From Monoraphidium neglectum (taxonomy: Eukaryota > Chlorophyta > Chlorophyceae > Sphaeropleales > Selenastraceae), in NCBI RefSeq assembly GCF_000611645.1, contig NW_014012038.1, positions 3,234 to 13,763 on the forward strand: 10,530 bases of DNA, read 5' to 3'. Of this stretch, positions 1 through 8,381 are shown piece by piece (the stretch's first letter is position 1; the number at the start of each line of letters is the position of its first letter). Under the pieces are notes generated by a model. It was given only the letters and a program-made list of their open reading frames with translations. It was not told the origin of the DNA and searched no databases. A program made the position numbers and the translations under genes.

Positions 1-116
1 GGGGTGGTTGGGGCGGGCGGAGTTCCTCGTAGCTTGCAAGCTTGCGAGCTCGTGCGGACACGGACGCACGCGCACGCGCACACACACTTCCACACTTGTA
101 CACTCCACGTTCGCTT

Positions 117-176
117 ACACACACACACACACATGCCAACACGCACCCCCCCGCACACACACACACACACACACAC
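117..176. repeat. (CA)n microsatellite block in MATE intron 3
   Basis: Alternating CA runs occupy 117-133 and 154-176, with shorter CA/CG runs from 61. On the gene strand they read as (GT)n starting immediately after the intron 3 donor at 182. They are inside an intron, so the Thr/His and Cys/Val repeats seen in conceptual translations are not protein. Confidence 0.9.
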
Positions 177-182
177 GCACAC

Positions 183-763
183 CATCTGGTACTTGCGCGC
201 GCCGTACGCCTGGCCGCAGAACGTCTCCATCGCCGTCACCACGCCCAGCATCCTGGCAAGGCCGCGAGCAATTGCCCAACAGCAACGGGAGAGGGCCAGG
301 CGGCGCTCAGCGGCGACGGCCGTGGCGACGCAGCACAAGGAGGAGCCCCGGCCTCAGCGCAGGCGCAAAGCGGCACTGCCGCCTGACACCGCGAAAGGGG
401 CCACCCTCGGGCAGGCAGGTCAGTCCAGCGGCGAGGCGTGGCTCATGACCCTGGGGCTTCCGCTGCCAGCTGCACATGGGCGGGAGGCAGGGGCCTCACT
501 ACAAGTGATACATTGTTCTTGGAGTCGAAAAACAGGGGCGCCCAGGGGCCAAAGGCAGGGGCGTCCGGGAAAACCAAAAAGCAGGGGCGCGGCTCACGGC
601 GCGTTGCCGGTGACGTTGTAGAGCGTCTGGGCCAGCACGAGCGCCGACAGCTCCAGCGCGCCCAGCCGCCCCACGAACGCGGTTATGATGAGCTCCTTGG
701 TGAAGGTGAGCACTTCCATCCAAGCAAGCGGCCACGCCAGCGCCCACAGGCTGTGTGTGTGTG

Positions 764-798
<35 letters not shown>

Positions 799-1223
799 GC
801 GTGCGAGGTGCGGGGATGTGGGGGTGTGTGCCGTGCTCAGCGCAGGGCGCGCTCAGAAGCCTGGCGCGTGCGCCGCCCTTGCTTCCTCATCCGCCTTTCA
901 GATAGACAGCAGCGGTCGACGGGCGGCTGAGCGTGGGCCCTGGACACCAGCAGAGGGAAGGGCCCTGGGCCAGCCCGCCGCCTTGCGTCAGCAGAGGGGC
1001 GTCGACAGCTGCTTTCAAAGCGCCCGCACCGTTTGCTGACGTCGCCAAACCCCAGCGACTTGCGCGAGCTATTCCATAGGTGGTCGCCCGCGCCGCCGTT
1101 CTCCGTCACGGACGCTGGTATATAGCCGCCGGGGTCGTCGAGGGACGACTTGGCGCGGCGCGACTTGCGGTCGGCGAGCGCATCCGACGCAACCGCTGGC
1201 CCCGGCCTGCAATAGTTGCGCAT
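183..1223 (-). CDS. MATE-family multidrug/toxin efflux transporter, 5' part (three exons, runs off left edge)
   Basis: MATE proteins export organic compounds across a membrane in exchange for H+ or Na+. Visible exons are 1223-1030, 750-598 and 252-183. Introns are 1029-751 (GTGCGG donor, CAG acceptor, phase 2) and 597-253 (GTGAGC donor, CAG acceptor, phase 2), and a third starts at 182 (GTGTGC). The join gives 139 residues. Residues 1-65 are a hydrophilic, probably cytosolic N-terminus. Then come TM1 (contains WALAWPLAWMEVL and TAFVGRLGALELSAL) and TM2 ending in YNVTGNA. The family hallmark AMETFCGQAYGARKY follows in exon 3. All phases agree and the FVGxLGxLEL, YNVTG and CGQAYGA motifs fall in the usual order, so the family call is firm. 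The other ten or so helices are outside the window. The start at 1223 is the only in-frame ATG, but a CAG just inside it (near 1209) could be an acceptor for an unseen upstream exon. Substrate cannot be inferred. Confidence 0.9.
752..800. repeat. (TG)n microsatellite in MATE intron 1
   Basis: A nearly perfect TG run broken once by TTT near 778-780. On the gene strand it is (CA)n and runs straight into the CAG acceptor of exon 2 (exon begins at 750), taking the place where a polypyrimidine tract is normally found. Confidence 0.92.
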
Positions 1224-2051
1224 GGGGCCCGTCGTGCAGCGGCATCGATATGCTCGGGCTTTGAGAATTCCCGTACGTGCATGTGTTTAGCATGTGAGAG
1301 CTTCAGGCCGCGTTTGCAATAATATTTTCAGATCGCTTGCTCACCCGTCCTTCTCCATGCCCGCCATCCGAATAGGCTGTTATTATACCATGAGAGTCTT
1401 TATACAGCGACAAGCTGCCTCTAGACTGCGGCTGGGCCTTCGCAGTGCTCTCAATGCTTGTTTTTATGAGCAGCCGATGGCCTTGGGCTGGGAGAGTATG
1501 GTGGTTTCTGATATGGTTTCTGAGGCAACAATGAGGCGATCGGAGCACGAGCGAGGCTCGCAGTGCCATCTGTGGCACCAGCACATGGGAAGCGCGCACC
1601 TGGCACGCACCTGGCCCGCATGTGCGTAGTCAACGCCAACAATCAAGTTGGTCAAGCGGAGCCCCCGCCAAAAACTGAGCATGCCGCACAGCAGTTGGTG
1701 AGTCCAGCTCCCTTGCGGTTGGACAAAGGAACTACAGCGCGTGCCCATGTCCACGCCACAGCGCCCGCATGGCCGTCAAATCCAGTGCACACACAGGCAC
1801 TTGCCCTCCCTGGAGTCCCTTCTCCGCCCCTGCTGAGGCACCCACCCAGGACCTCGCGCTGACCGAAAACATAACAAATTACTCTGTGTGTTTCCCGCTA
1901 GACGTCTGCGTGGTGCGGTCGTGCGGCAAGCGATCAAAACGTGCTGGAAAAATGCAAGTGGATTATGAGATGGCGCAGTTCTTTTGTGCGGCAGCCGCCA
2001 AGCTGCCGCCGCCGTCGACCCGCAGCCGCCGCAGGGTATGCGTGCGGGTCG
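1224..2051 (-). promoter_or_regulatory. Intergenic region: SFT2 3' flank and MATE promoter side
   Basis: No coding exon could be supported on either strand. On the minus strand an AT-rich motif GGTATAATAAC (plus positions 1379-1389) lies about 160 bases upstream of the MATE start and is a possible TATA element. Another AT patch is at 1315-1330. I saw no TGTAA or AATAAA on the minus strand that could end the SFT2 transcript, so its 3' end is not placed. Confidence 0.3.
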
Positions 2052-3747
2052 TCACTTCCGGCCAATGCAGCCCCCAAAGCACCTCGCGAGGAACTCTGGT
2101 CCACCTGCAGCGGTTGTATTAAGCGGGAACAGGCATGGGGCACGAAAATGTTTGAAGCATCGCCACCATCACACGTGCCCTGCGGCCCCTTTGCACCCTG
2201 CCACGCCTTGGCACGGCTCGAAAAGCTGCTGCCGCCACGGCAGCCCGCACGTCGATGCTGCTGCCCGAGCCCGGCACCCACGCGCGGCCCAGTCACCTGG
2301 AATGTACGTAGCACAGTACCTAGGGGGGCGAGGGCGGCGAGTGCAGCCGTCAGAGCTCCGCCATGGGCATCAATTTGAGGGCCTCTGTGCCTGCAGCAGC
2401 TCGTTCTCCTCCACAAACGCTCCGCCCCTTCTCCGATTTGCACCCCCAGCACTCCTCGCCTTCGCCGCCCATGACGCCGCCGAACGGCAAGACTCGGTCG
2501 TCCTCCGCCGGCCCAGCATCCGTTCTCTTCAACGCCCGGCGCAGGCATGCACAACCAGGCGCCCGGCGCCGTCCTCACCAGATCATGGCCATGAATTGTA
2601 TGACCAACAATATGATGACCAGGATGCCGCCCAGCAGCCCCTTTACAGTGAATGCGACCGCCAGGGTTGCTGCGCGGGTGGCGGCCAGCGGGGGCGCGGG
2701 AGGTGGGCCGGGAGCGGTCCGGAGCCGCGGGAAGACGCGTGATCGCCGCGCCGCCCGCCGCCCCACGTCCCTGTTGCGGCCGGCCGGCCGCTGCGCATGC
2801 GGCGCCGCGCCGCCACCGCTGCCCCTGGCTGGCTTCGCCTGACGGCGAGCCGCCCGCTCACCGCCAATCGAGACAAGGTAGACGATAGATGCTAGCCAGC
2901 GGCCGTGGTCCATCATCCGCTTCATCTGCTTGCAGGGGCCCATCAGGAACATCGTGCTGCGCGGCGCCACAGGATTGCACAGGGGCCCACAAGAATGAGC
3001 GCAGCGGGTCAGGGCGCCGCATCACGGAAGAGCGACCTGTCTTATCGGCTTGCTTCCTCCCTGCAGTCGCAACATCCCTGCGTTGGATGCTGTTTGGTGC
3101 CGAACACTTCAAAACCGGGGCAACAGCTGCGGTTGATGGTGACGCGTTGTCGTCAGTGGAGTGGCTGCCCACCTCATAAGGGACAGGACGGATCCAAAGG
3201 AATAGAGCACGGCAAAGCTAGTGATCTGGAAGGTCCACAGGAACATCAGCGACTGGCGGCGCGGCACGGGAGGGGAAGGAGGCCAGGGCGGGGGAACGGG
3301 GCGGGAGTCGGGGCAATACATGGGCCGCGACCTCTGCGCACCAAAAGCAACCCCGCCGGCCCGCCCAGGGGCCGGCTACCAAAAGGACTTAGTCGTGCGC
3401 ACGACGCCCCTCGCGGGCGCCGCTGCTCTGATGCGGCATCAACGCAGTTGGCGAACCGGCGCACGCAGCCGGGCGGAGGGGCGCGGCGGCAGCGGCCGTC
3501 CCGCGGCCGGGGCGCTGGGCGCACGATTGTGGGAAACAGGGGGCCCCGTAATGCTCACCAAGAAGCTAAAAAGCAGGCCAACACCCAAGCAAATCCCAAA
3601 GCCGATCGCCCGCTGCTTCCAGGTCAGCTCCGGCGTGTGCTGCTCGATCGCTGCCGTCGCGTTTTGGATCAGCTGCTGCGGCAGCGTGGGCGGGGGCGGC
3701 GGCGGCCCCATGCCCATCTTGGACTTGAGGTTGTCCCACACGCCCAT
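2052..3747 (-). CDS. SFT2: SFT2-domain vesicle transport protein, complete six-exon gene (176 aa)
   Basis: SFT2 proteins are small four-helix Golgi membrane proteins; yeast Sft2 acts in fusion of endosome-derived vesicles with the late Golgi. Exons are 3747-3559, 3252-3173, 2956-2862, 2669-2579, 2319-2297 and 2104-2052. Introns begin GTGAGC, GTGGGC, GTGAGC, GTGAGG and GTGACT and end in CAG or TAG. All five phases match and the 531-base CDS closes on TGA. The N-terminus is cytosolic with a proline run (residues 15-20), then ELTWKQRAIGF. Helices lie roughly at 48-70, 72-96, 110-130 and 133-158. Family signatures present are FAVLYSFGSVLSL, STMFLMGPCKQMKRMM (loop after helix 2), IVYLVSIGATLAVAF, and QFMAMIWYCATYIP before a short Cys-containing tail ending GCIGRK. 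Length is normal for the family. Exon 5 is only 23 bases. No green-algal TGTAA signal was seen downstream on this strand. The family call is very secure; exact trafficking step in this organism is inference. Confidence 0.93.
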
Positions 3748-4683
3748 GATTGTTGCCGCTGCTGCTGCTGGTGCCGCGTGCGGTGCTGGATTGCTGGTGA
3801 GCTAGCGGGGGACTGATGCTGCAGGTGGGTGCCCTGCACTGGCGCGCCGATGCCCTTCGCACACGCGGGTGTCGCTGCCGCGTCGGCAGTAACTCAGATA
3901 GGTGTGATAGTTTTCCTCAAGAACGCAGCAAACGCAAGCGGGCTCAAATGAGTTGGCAGGTTTGGTTGAATTGATGTGGATCGGAACGATTGAGTCTGCT
4001 GGGAATGCCAGGATGTTTGAAGAATTAGCCACCTGTTTTTCCACAGGTTGGGGGAACCGACGACCTCGCTCTTGGCGATCTAAGACGACCGGTGAGCAGT
4101 GACCATGACACAAGCAGCTTGTATCCCGGCAGCACTTAATGGCGCAATTCTACGGGGTCATGGGCATTTTAACACCCTACTCATCTTTCCTGGCTCTTCG
4201 GGCATGCCCTTGGGCAACGCAGACGCCGATGGGCTTTCCTGCAGTGGTGGTCTGTCGACCCCAAAATCGCACGGGCCAAGCATGGTTGCACTAGCCACCC
4301 ACAACCGCGCAGTACCCAGGCTACATGAAGCCTTTGGAGATTGATTTTGGGTGCTTAGCTTGCAAAAGGGCCATTTATCTGCAGCCCAGAAGCGCAGCAC
4401 GCTGTCAGCCGTTGCGGACGTGGCGCCTTTGTGCCGCCGCACCGGGCACCGGGCGTGCCCAGCCTTGGCGGAATGCCTCGTCTCAAATTTGCGTTCCACC
4501 ATGATTTGCTCCATGGCTTTGAAACATGGGTCCCCACCGTTCAATGAACCGTCAGAGCTTCTGAGCTCCTCAAGGCCCCCAGTGGATTGACTTGCGGCAT
4601 AAAACAACCAATCACACACCCAGCTGTGCCTATCGCACCTGCTCCTTCACCTCATACCTCGAATCCAGCAAAGCGCAGGACAA
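3748..4683. promoter_or_regulatory. Divergent intergenic region between SFT2 and the putative 4684 gene
   Basis: The two genes point away from each other, so this stretch should hold both promoters and leaders. GC content is lower than in the flanking exons. GCATAAAACAACCAATC at about 4598-4614 is a possible TATA/CAAT-like element about 75 bases before the ATG at 4684. A 153-codon open frame on the minus strand (4619-4158) has no family motif or splice context and is not called. Confidence 0.3.
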
Positions 4684-5315
4684 ATGCCATCTGCGTCGCC
4701 CCCCCGCGAGACGGATGTTACACTGCTAGCAGAGAACTACAGGAGACCGTCTCAGTACCCCGTGTTCAGACTGAAAAGAGAGGAAGCTCTGGTGGGCTTT
4801 GATCGGGGTCATACCGTTTCCCCGGCCGCATGGTGTTGGGGCCACCGCTATAGGAGCTGGAATACTGTGTTCAAGCACTTCTATACCCCTGCAGCTCGTG
4901 GGAGGGACAGGCGGGGGAGTTCTCCCCGTTGCATTCACATCCACCACGGCCAATCAGTCAGTGACCTGGGCCGAAACCCGAAAAAGCGCTCCTTGTATGG
5001 ACCGGATTTCCACCTATTTCGCCTCACTGGCCGCCGGGGCGCCGCTGCCGTCACAGGGCCAGCACGACCTTCGCGGCCCGCAAAGTGCCAGACGGCCGCC
5101 GATCCAAGGGTGGGAGCTCCTGAGACTCCTGATACTCCCACGCCCTTGCCATTCCCAACCCTTCGTTGTCTGTATGCATCACCAACTCGTTGCTTTCAAC
5201 ACCACCACCATAGGCTGACCTGGCGCTGATCAAAAAACTGGTGCGCGAGGCCAAGGCCAAGGCCCTCGACTCCAGCAGCAGCAGGAGCGCCGACTCGCCG
5301 CGCGCGCAGGCGTGA
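4684..5315 (+). CDS. Putative small protein of unknown function, three-exon model (91 aa)
   Basis: I do not recognise this protein. Proposed exons are 4684-4791, 4895-4960 and 5214-5315. Introns are 4792-4894 (GTGGGC, CTGCAG) and 4961-5213 (GTGACC, CATAG), both phase 0, and the CDS ends in TGA. The last exon is the best evidence: it opens right after a TAG acceptor and encodes an amphipathic basic helix, ADLALIKKLVREAKAKALD, then a Ser-rich tail SSSSRSADSPRAQA. The first exon has a favourable start context (acaaATG) and reads TDVTLLAENYRRPSQYPVFR, which looks like genuine protein. The middle exon, rich in Gly/Thr (begins LVGGTGGGVLPVAF), is the weakest part. An alternative is one long first exon from 4684 to about 5111 joined to the last exon, but that reading is rich in His, Trp and Cys and looks random. 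No confident membrane span or signal peptide. The gene lies divergent from SFT2 with 936 bases between the two starts. Confidence 0.4.
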
Positions 5316-6014
5316 CATGCGCCGCGCGTGCGCGGCCGGCGGCGCGTCGGACGTCCACCAGCGCCTGCGATGGCAGTGGTGTCCACGGAGCACGCGGTCC
5401 GTGCAAGCCTGGGCAGCTGCAGCGCGGCCGCAGCCGACCTCCTTCGGCGGCCCGCATGGTCCCATGCGGCCCGCCGCGCCACGTCCCGGCCAGGCCGCTC
5501 GTGCCGCCTGCAAGGCCGGGCTCGGGCGCTCTTGTTTTGCCCTCCCTCAGCAGAAGACCGTCAGCAGAAGACCGTGATTGCTGTATTGTTGAGAGCGGCG
5601 GCGGGCTGTCGCCCAACCCCGACGTCTTTATCACAGAGAGCGCGGCATGGCAGCCACTCTGCCGCAAAGGGCGGCCGCCTTCGGCGCAGACCCTGCCACA
5701 ACATACAGCTGCGAGGCCTGCAGGGCCCGCGGCAGTTTTCTCTGCAGGCAGGACCGCTTGTTGGCAGGGGGGCCGTGCAGATGCGCGCCTCGTGCGGGAC
5801 GCGCTCCGCTCAGCATACGTCCGAGGCAGCCAGGAGCGCAGGGGCGCGATTCGCCCCACGCCTTGCCAAACCGTCCGTTGTGAGGGTGCAGCCATGCATG
5901 CCGGCCCGCTGGCGCGCTCGTGCAGCAGGACACGCGCCCCGGTCGCTGTCGGCGGGGGCTCTGCCCCCTTTTTCGCACGTCGGCGGCGCGGCCTATGCAG
6001 GCGTTGAACCATAG
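5316..6014. other. Unassigned GC-rich stretch with exon-like pieces
   Basis: Long open frames overlap on both strands here (plus 5312-6014, minus 6012-5230), as expected from GC richness, and none shows a family motif. The most exon-like part is just after the acceptor tract at 5531-5550, where one frame reads DCCIVESGGGLSPNPDVF. An ATG at 5370 begins an Ala/Arg-rich stretch resembling an organelle transit peptide (MAVVSTEHAVRASLGSCSAA). Neither could be linked to neighbours with matching intron phases. Confidence 0.25.
5547..5574 (+). repeat. Tandem 14-base duplication containing a 3' splice-site-like sequence
   Basis: TCAGCAGAAGACCG occurs twice in direct tandem (5547-5560 and 5561-5574). 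The first copy is preceded by a strong pyrimidine tract ending CCCTCCCTCAG, so both copies present a CAG that could serve as an acceptor 14 bases apart, in different reading frames. Confidence 0.85.
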
Positions 6015-6327
6015 CAGTCTCGCAGCGACCCCAGCGATGCCAGCAAGCGCATGCCCATTCGCCACTCTGTGTGTGTAGGTCCCCGTGCGTGCTTGTGTGT
6101 GTGTGTGTGTGTGTGTGTGGTTACCTGGCGTTCCTGCTTCTCATTACGTGATGAGGCAGCCAACACACTCCTTTACGCGGTGCTGCCTTCAATGCCCACC
6201 CGCGCTAGTGGTCCCAACGGTCTGGTGCGCCCCGCTCGCGCGGTTTTGCCCTCTCTTCTTGCAGCGCCGCTACGGCAAAGGGCAACCCAAATCGGCTTTC
6301 ATGCGGCAGGCACACCCAGTCACACCT
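6015..6327 (+). CDS. Candidate exon pair of an unidentified gene
   Basis: Two short pieces look like coding exons. The first, 6015-6068, lies between an ATAG acceptor and a GTGTGT donor and reads QSRSDPSDASKRMPIRHS. The second, 6265-6327, follows an excellent polypyrimidine tract and acceptor (6245-6264, CCCTCTCTTCTTGCAG) and begins RRYGKGQPKSAFMRQ; a GTGTGT at 6328 may be its donor. Both are phase 0, so they can join directly. The intron between them (6069-6264) contains a (TG)n run. The peptides are basic and hydrophilic; I recognise no family. They may be internal exons of a gene that includes pieces upstream, even the 4684-5315 gene, or they may be chance. A poly(A)-type signal lies at 6590-6598 on the same strand. 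Start and stop are not resolved. Confidence 0.28.
6094..6119. repeat. (TG)n microsatellite
   Basis: An uninterrupted TG run about 25 bases downstream of the candidate donor at 6069, which itself begins GTGTGTGT. It falls in the proposed intron 6069-6264. Confidence 0.9.
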
Positions 6328-6589
6328 GTGTGTCTGTGCGTGTGTTACATGCTTCCGCCAATGAGGATCCCACAACTTTATCTCATGCATTGTGACGCGG
6401 CCCTGCGCGCGGACGCAAGCGTTCGCTGCCACACACTCTCATTCTTTTGCGCCTTGCATTGGAAGCTCGGGGCGTGCGCTCACATGGGTCATTGGTACCC
6501 CTTTACAACCCATGTGCCCGCAAATACGCACCGCGTCCCGCCCGTTCTTGCCACATATTCGCAAGGCGCTGGCGCTATGCACAGAGTGC

Positions 6590-6598
6590 TGTAATAAA
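6590..6598 (+). terminator. Candidate polyadenylation signal TGTAATAAA
   Basis: TGTAA is the usual poly(A) signal of green algae. Here it overlaps the canonical AATAAA in one nine-base string. It lies on the plus strand about 260 bases after the candidate exons ending at 6327, where a 3' end would be expected. A match this short can occur by chance. Confidence 0.35.
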
Positions 6599-6599
6599 T

Positions 6600-8109
6600 C
6601 TGCGGCCACGAAGCAAACTGCGGGCTTCTCCGCCGCGGACGGCCCTCCCCGCGCGCCCCGCGACGGGTGCGTCGCTGGCGCCACGCGCCGCCGCGGGTGC
6701 GATGCCTCATGCCTGGAAGGGCCCACTCAAGCACGGCGGTCAGCCGCCCGCTCTTGGGGAGCCCGCTGATGCGCCCCACCCCCCAGCCTGGCAGCACCGC
6801 CTCAACTAGCTCTGACAGGGTGGGAAGCAGCTGGCAAATTGAAGAGCCAGGCTACTGCATGGGCGTCGGGGGAGCTGAGGGCCCAGCGACACGGCTGGGG
6901 GTGCACGCTGGGGGGGCAGCTGGCTGTCGCCAGGGGCCCACGGGTGCCCGCACGTGCGCGCCGTGCGTGCAGCCTCTCGGCGAGCCAACAGGGCAGCAAG
7001 CAGCCATTGCCCGCCCCCTCAGCTCAGTTTTGAATGCTACAGCAAACCCCGGGACCTGTCGAGGCCAGAGCAGGGCGGCGGCGGGGAGCCGTGCGCCGAG
7101 GCATCCCGCTGCAGCAGCATCCGACGCGCCGCGTGCGCCGCGGCTGCCGCGGCTGCTGCAGCCGTGCCGTTCTATCACGACACCACATCGAGGCCGGCCG
7201 CCATGGCTGTTGGGTGGCTTAGATTGAACTGCTAGCGCAGATAATCGGCCGCCGTTGTTGGCGTTGGAACAGGCTTGGTAGGCAGGGCAAGTTGGAGACC
7301 AGCGTGGCCCCTCCTGATTGGCAAAAGTTTGACCCTGGGTTTTCCAGATGTCCAGTAGGGCGGTGCGCAAGAGACAGCCTGTGTGCTGAGCCGGCCTGAG
7401 ATGCTGCTCTCAAGCTGCAAGCAACCAGCAGGCCCCGGCAACGCATGGTTCCATGGCTCTCACGCAGGCGTTGTGAGGTTTTGGGGGCGGCAAAATCACT
7501 GGCTCTGCTTGCCACTGGGGGGGCCGCAATGTGGCAAGCACGCACGCCCTTGACACACGGCGCAACCAACACATTCTCAGCTCAGCTTGTCCCCTACCCT
7601 CTATACGAGCCATGGCCCTGTACAAGAAACGCCTCAAAGGGCGCGCGGGCATGCTGCTGTCTCCGAGACAGTGTGTGTCTCCGAGACAGTGTGAGTCACA
7701 CATCATCAAGCATACATGTGAAGGTTGCAGCTTGGCCGCACAACATTCCTATGTACGATGTGGATGGCCTGTAAGTGACAGGAGCTGCGGCCTCCATGCT
7801 GTAGCACCGTCGGCGCTGCGCACAGCATTGATGGGGCCGCCACAGGTACATGTAAACATACTCCAACCACCTAGTCGTAGTCGGCCGTCACCAGTGTCGT
7901 GCCATGGCAAGTGTGCGGCAAGCAGCAGAGTGCTCAAAGCGAGTAGGTATTTTTACTCGCACATCATGCTGCATACATGTGTATACGATCCTCCCGCGCC
8001 TGAGCGGCGGCGGCCATGCGCACGGCTGTTCTCGTGTCGCCCTGCGGCCCAAAAGCACCGGGGTGATGACGGCAGCATCTGACCAGGTCGACTTTGGTTG
8101 GCGAGGGCA
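6600..8109. other. Stretch with no gene that can be supported
   Basis: About 1.5 kb of GC-rich sequence. Contents noted: the 18-base tandem duplication at 7658-7693, an ATG at 7612 opening a 156-codon frame (starts MALYKKRLKGRAGMLL) with a good start context but no recognisable motif, and a textbook donor-like GTAAGT at 7771. It may be intergenic, hold introns of a plus-strand gene, or carry a lineage-specific gene. Confidence 0.3.
7658..7693 (+). repeat. Tandem 18-base duplication
   Basis: TGTCTCCGAGACAGTGTG is present as two perfect adjacent copies (7658-7675, 7676-7693). The unit holds a near-palindrome TCTCCGAGA. It lies in a stretch with no called gene. The length is a multiple of three, so it does not disturb the reading frame that spans it. 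Confidence 0.9.
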
Positions 8110-8381
8110 GCATAAAATAACACGCAATTGATTATTTTTGTATCAACCATTCTGTGTGTGATACGCCCGATCCACAGAACGCGGGACCTTCATTTGCAAG
8201 TTGATCAGCGAGATGTCTCGGTGTCGGCCAGGTTTCGGCCGAAACTCAGACTAGCAAGCAATGTCTCCTCTCTTAACCAGATCTCATACGTCGGAGCAGC
8301 GAGTCACTACTAGGGCAAACCGCTCGCCGCGTCAAGCTTAGCTTGCCACACGCGCCGCGTCTGAAGAATTTCGACTAGACA
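8110..8381 (+). promoter_or_regulatory. Probable promoter and 5' leader of the GT32 gene
   Basis: An AT-rich patch at 8110-8150 (contains CATAAAATAAC and TTGATTATTTTTGTATC) stands out from the GC-rich surroundings about 240-270 bases before the ATG. A perfect 14-base palindrome, GTTTCGGCCGAAAC, lies at 8232-8245, and a short inverted repeat CGAGA-TG-TCTCG at 8209-8220. The TATA-like role is a guess from position and composition only. Confidence 0.35.

Noticed and set aside
4..930. Open frames rich in Thr-His or Cys-Val dipeptides
   Set aside because: They are translations of CA/TG microsatellites lying in introns of the MATE gene on the minus strand.
1934..2578. 214-codon continuous minus-strand frame over the 3' half of SFT2
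   Set aside because: Reading straight through breaks the SFT2 motifs. Splicing into the 23-base and 53-base exons restores a typical family C-terminus.
4158..4619. 153-codon open frame on the minus strand upstream of SFT2
   Set aside because: More balanced composition than its neighbours, but no recognisable motif, no splice context tying it to SFT2, and an overlapping plus-strand open frame.
4780..4900. Hydrophobic frame (LWWALIGVIP followed by GATAIGAGIL) resembling a membrane helix
   Set aside because: It is in a different frame from the 4684 exon, has no ATG and no acceptor before it; the only AG in the nearby upstream stretch is at about 4853.
5230..6012. 260-codon open frame on the minus strand
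   Set aside because: It overlaps equally long plus-strand frames in very GC-rich DNA, is rich in Arg/Pro/Ala/Cys with no motif, and reads opposite the convincing exon at 5214-5315.
7612..8082. 156-codon frame starting with MALYKKRLKG
   Set aside because: Good start context, but the rest is Cys/Ser/Arg-rich with no motif, and no evidence of splicing or homology.
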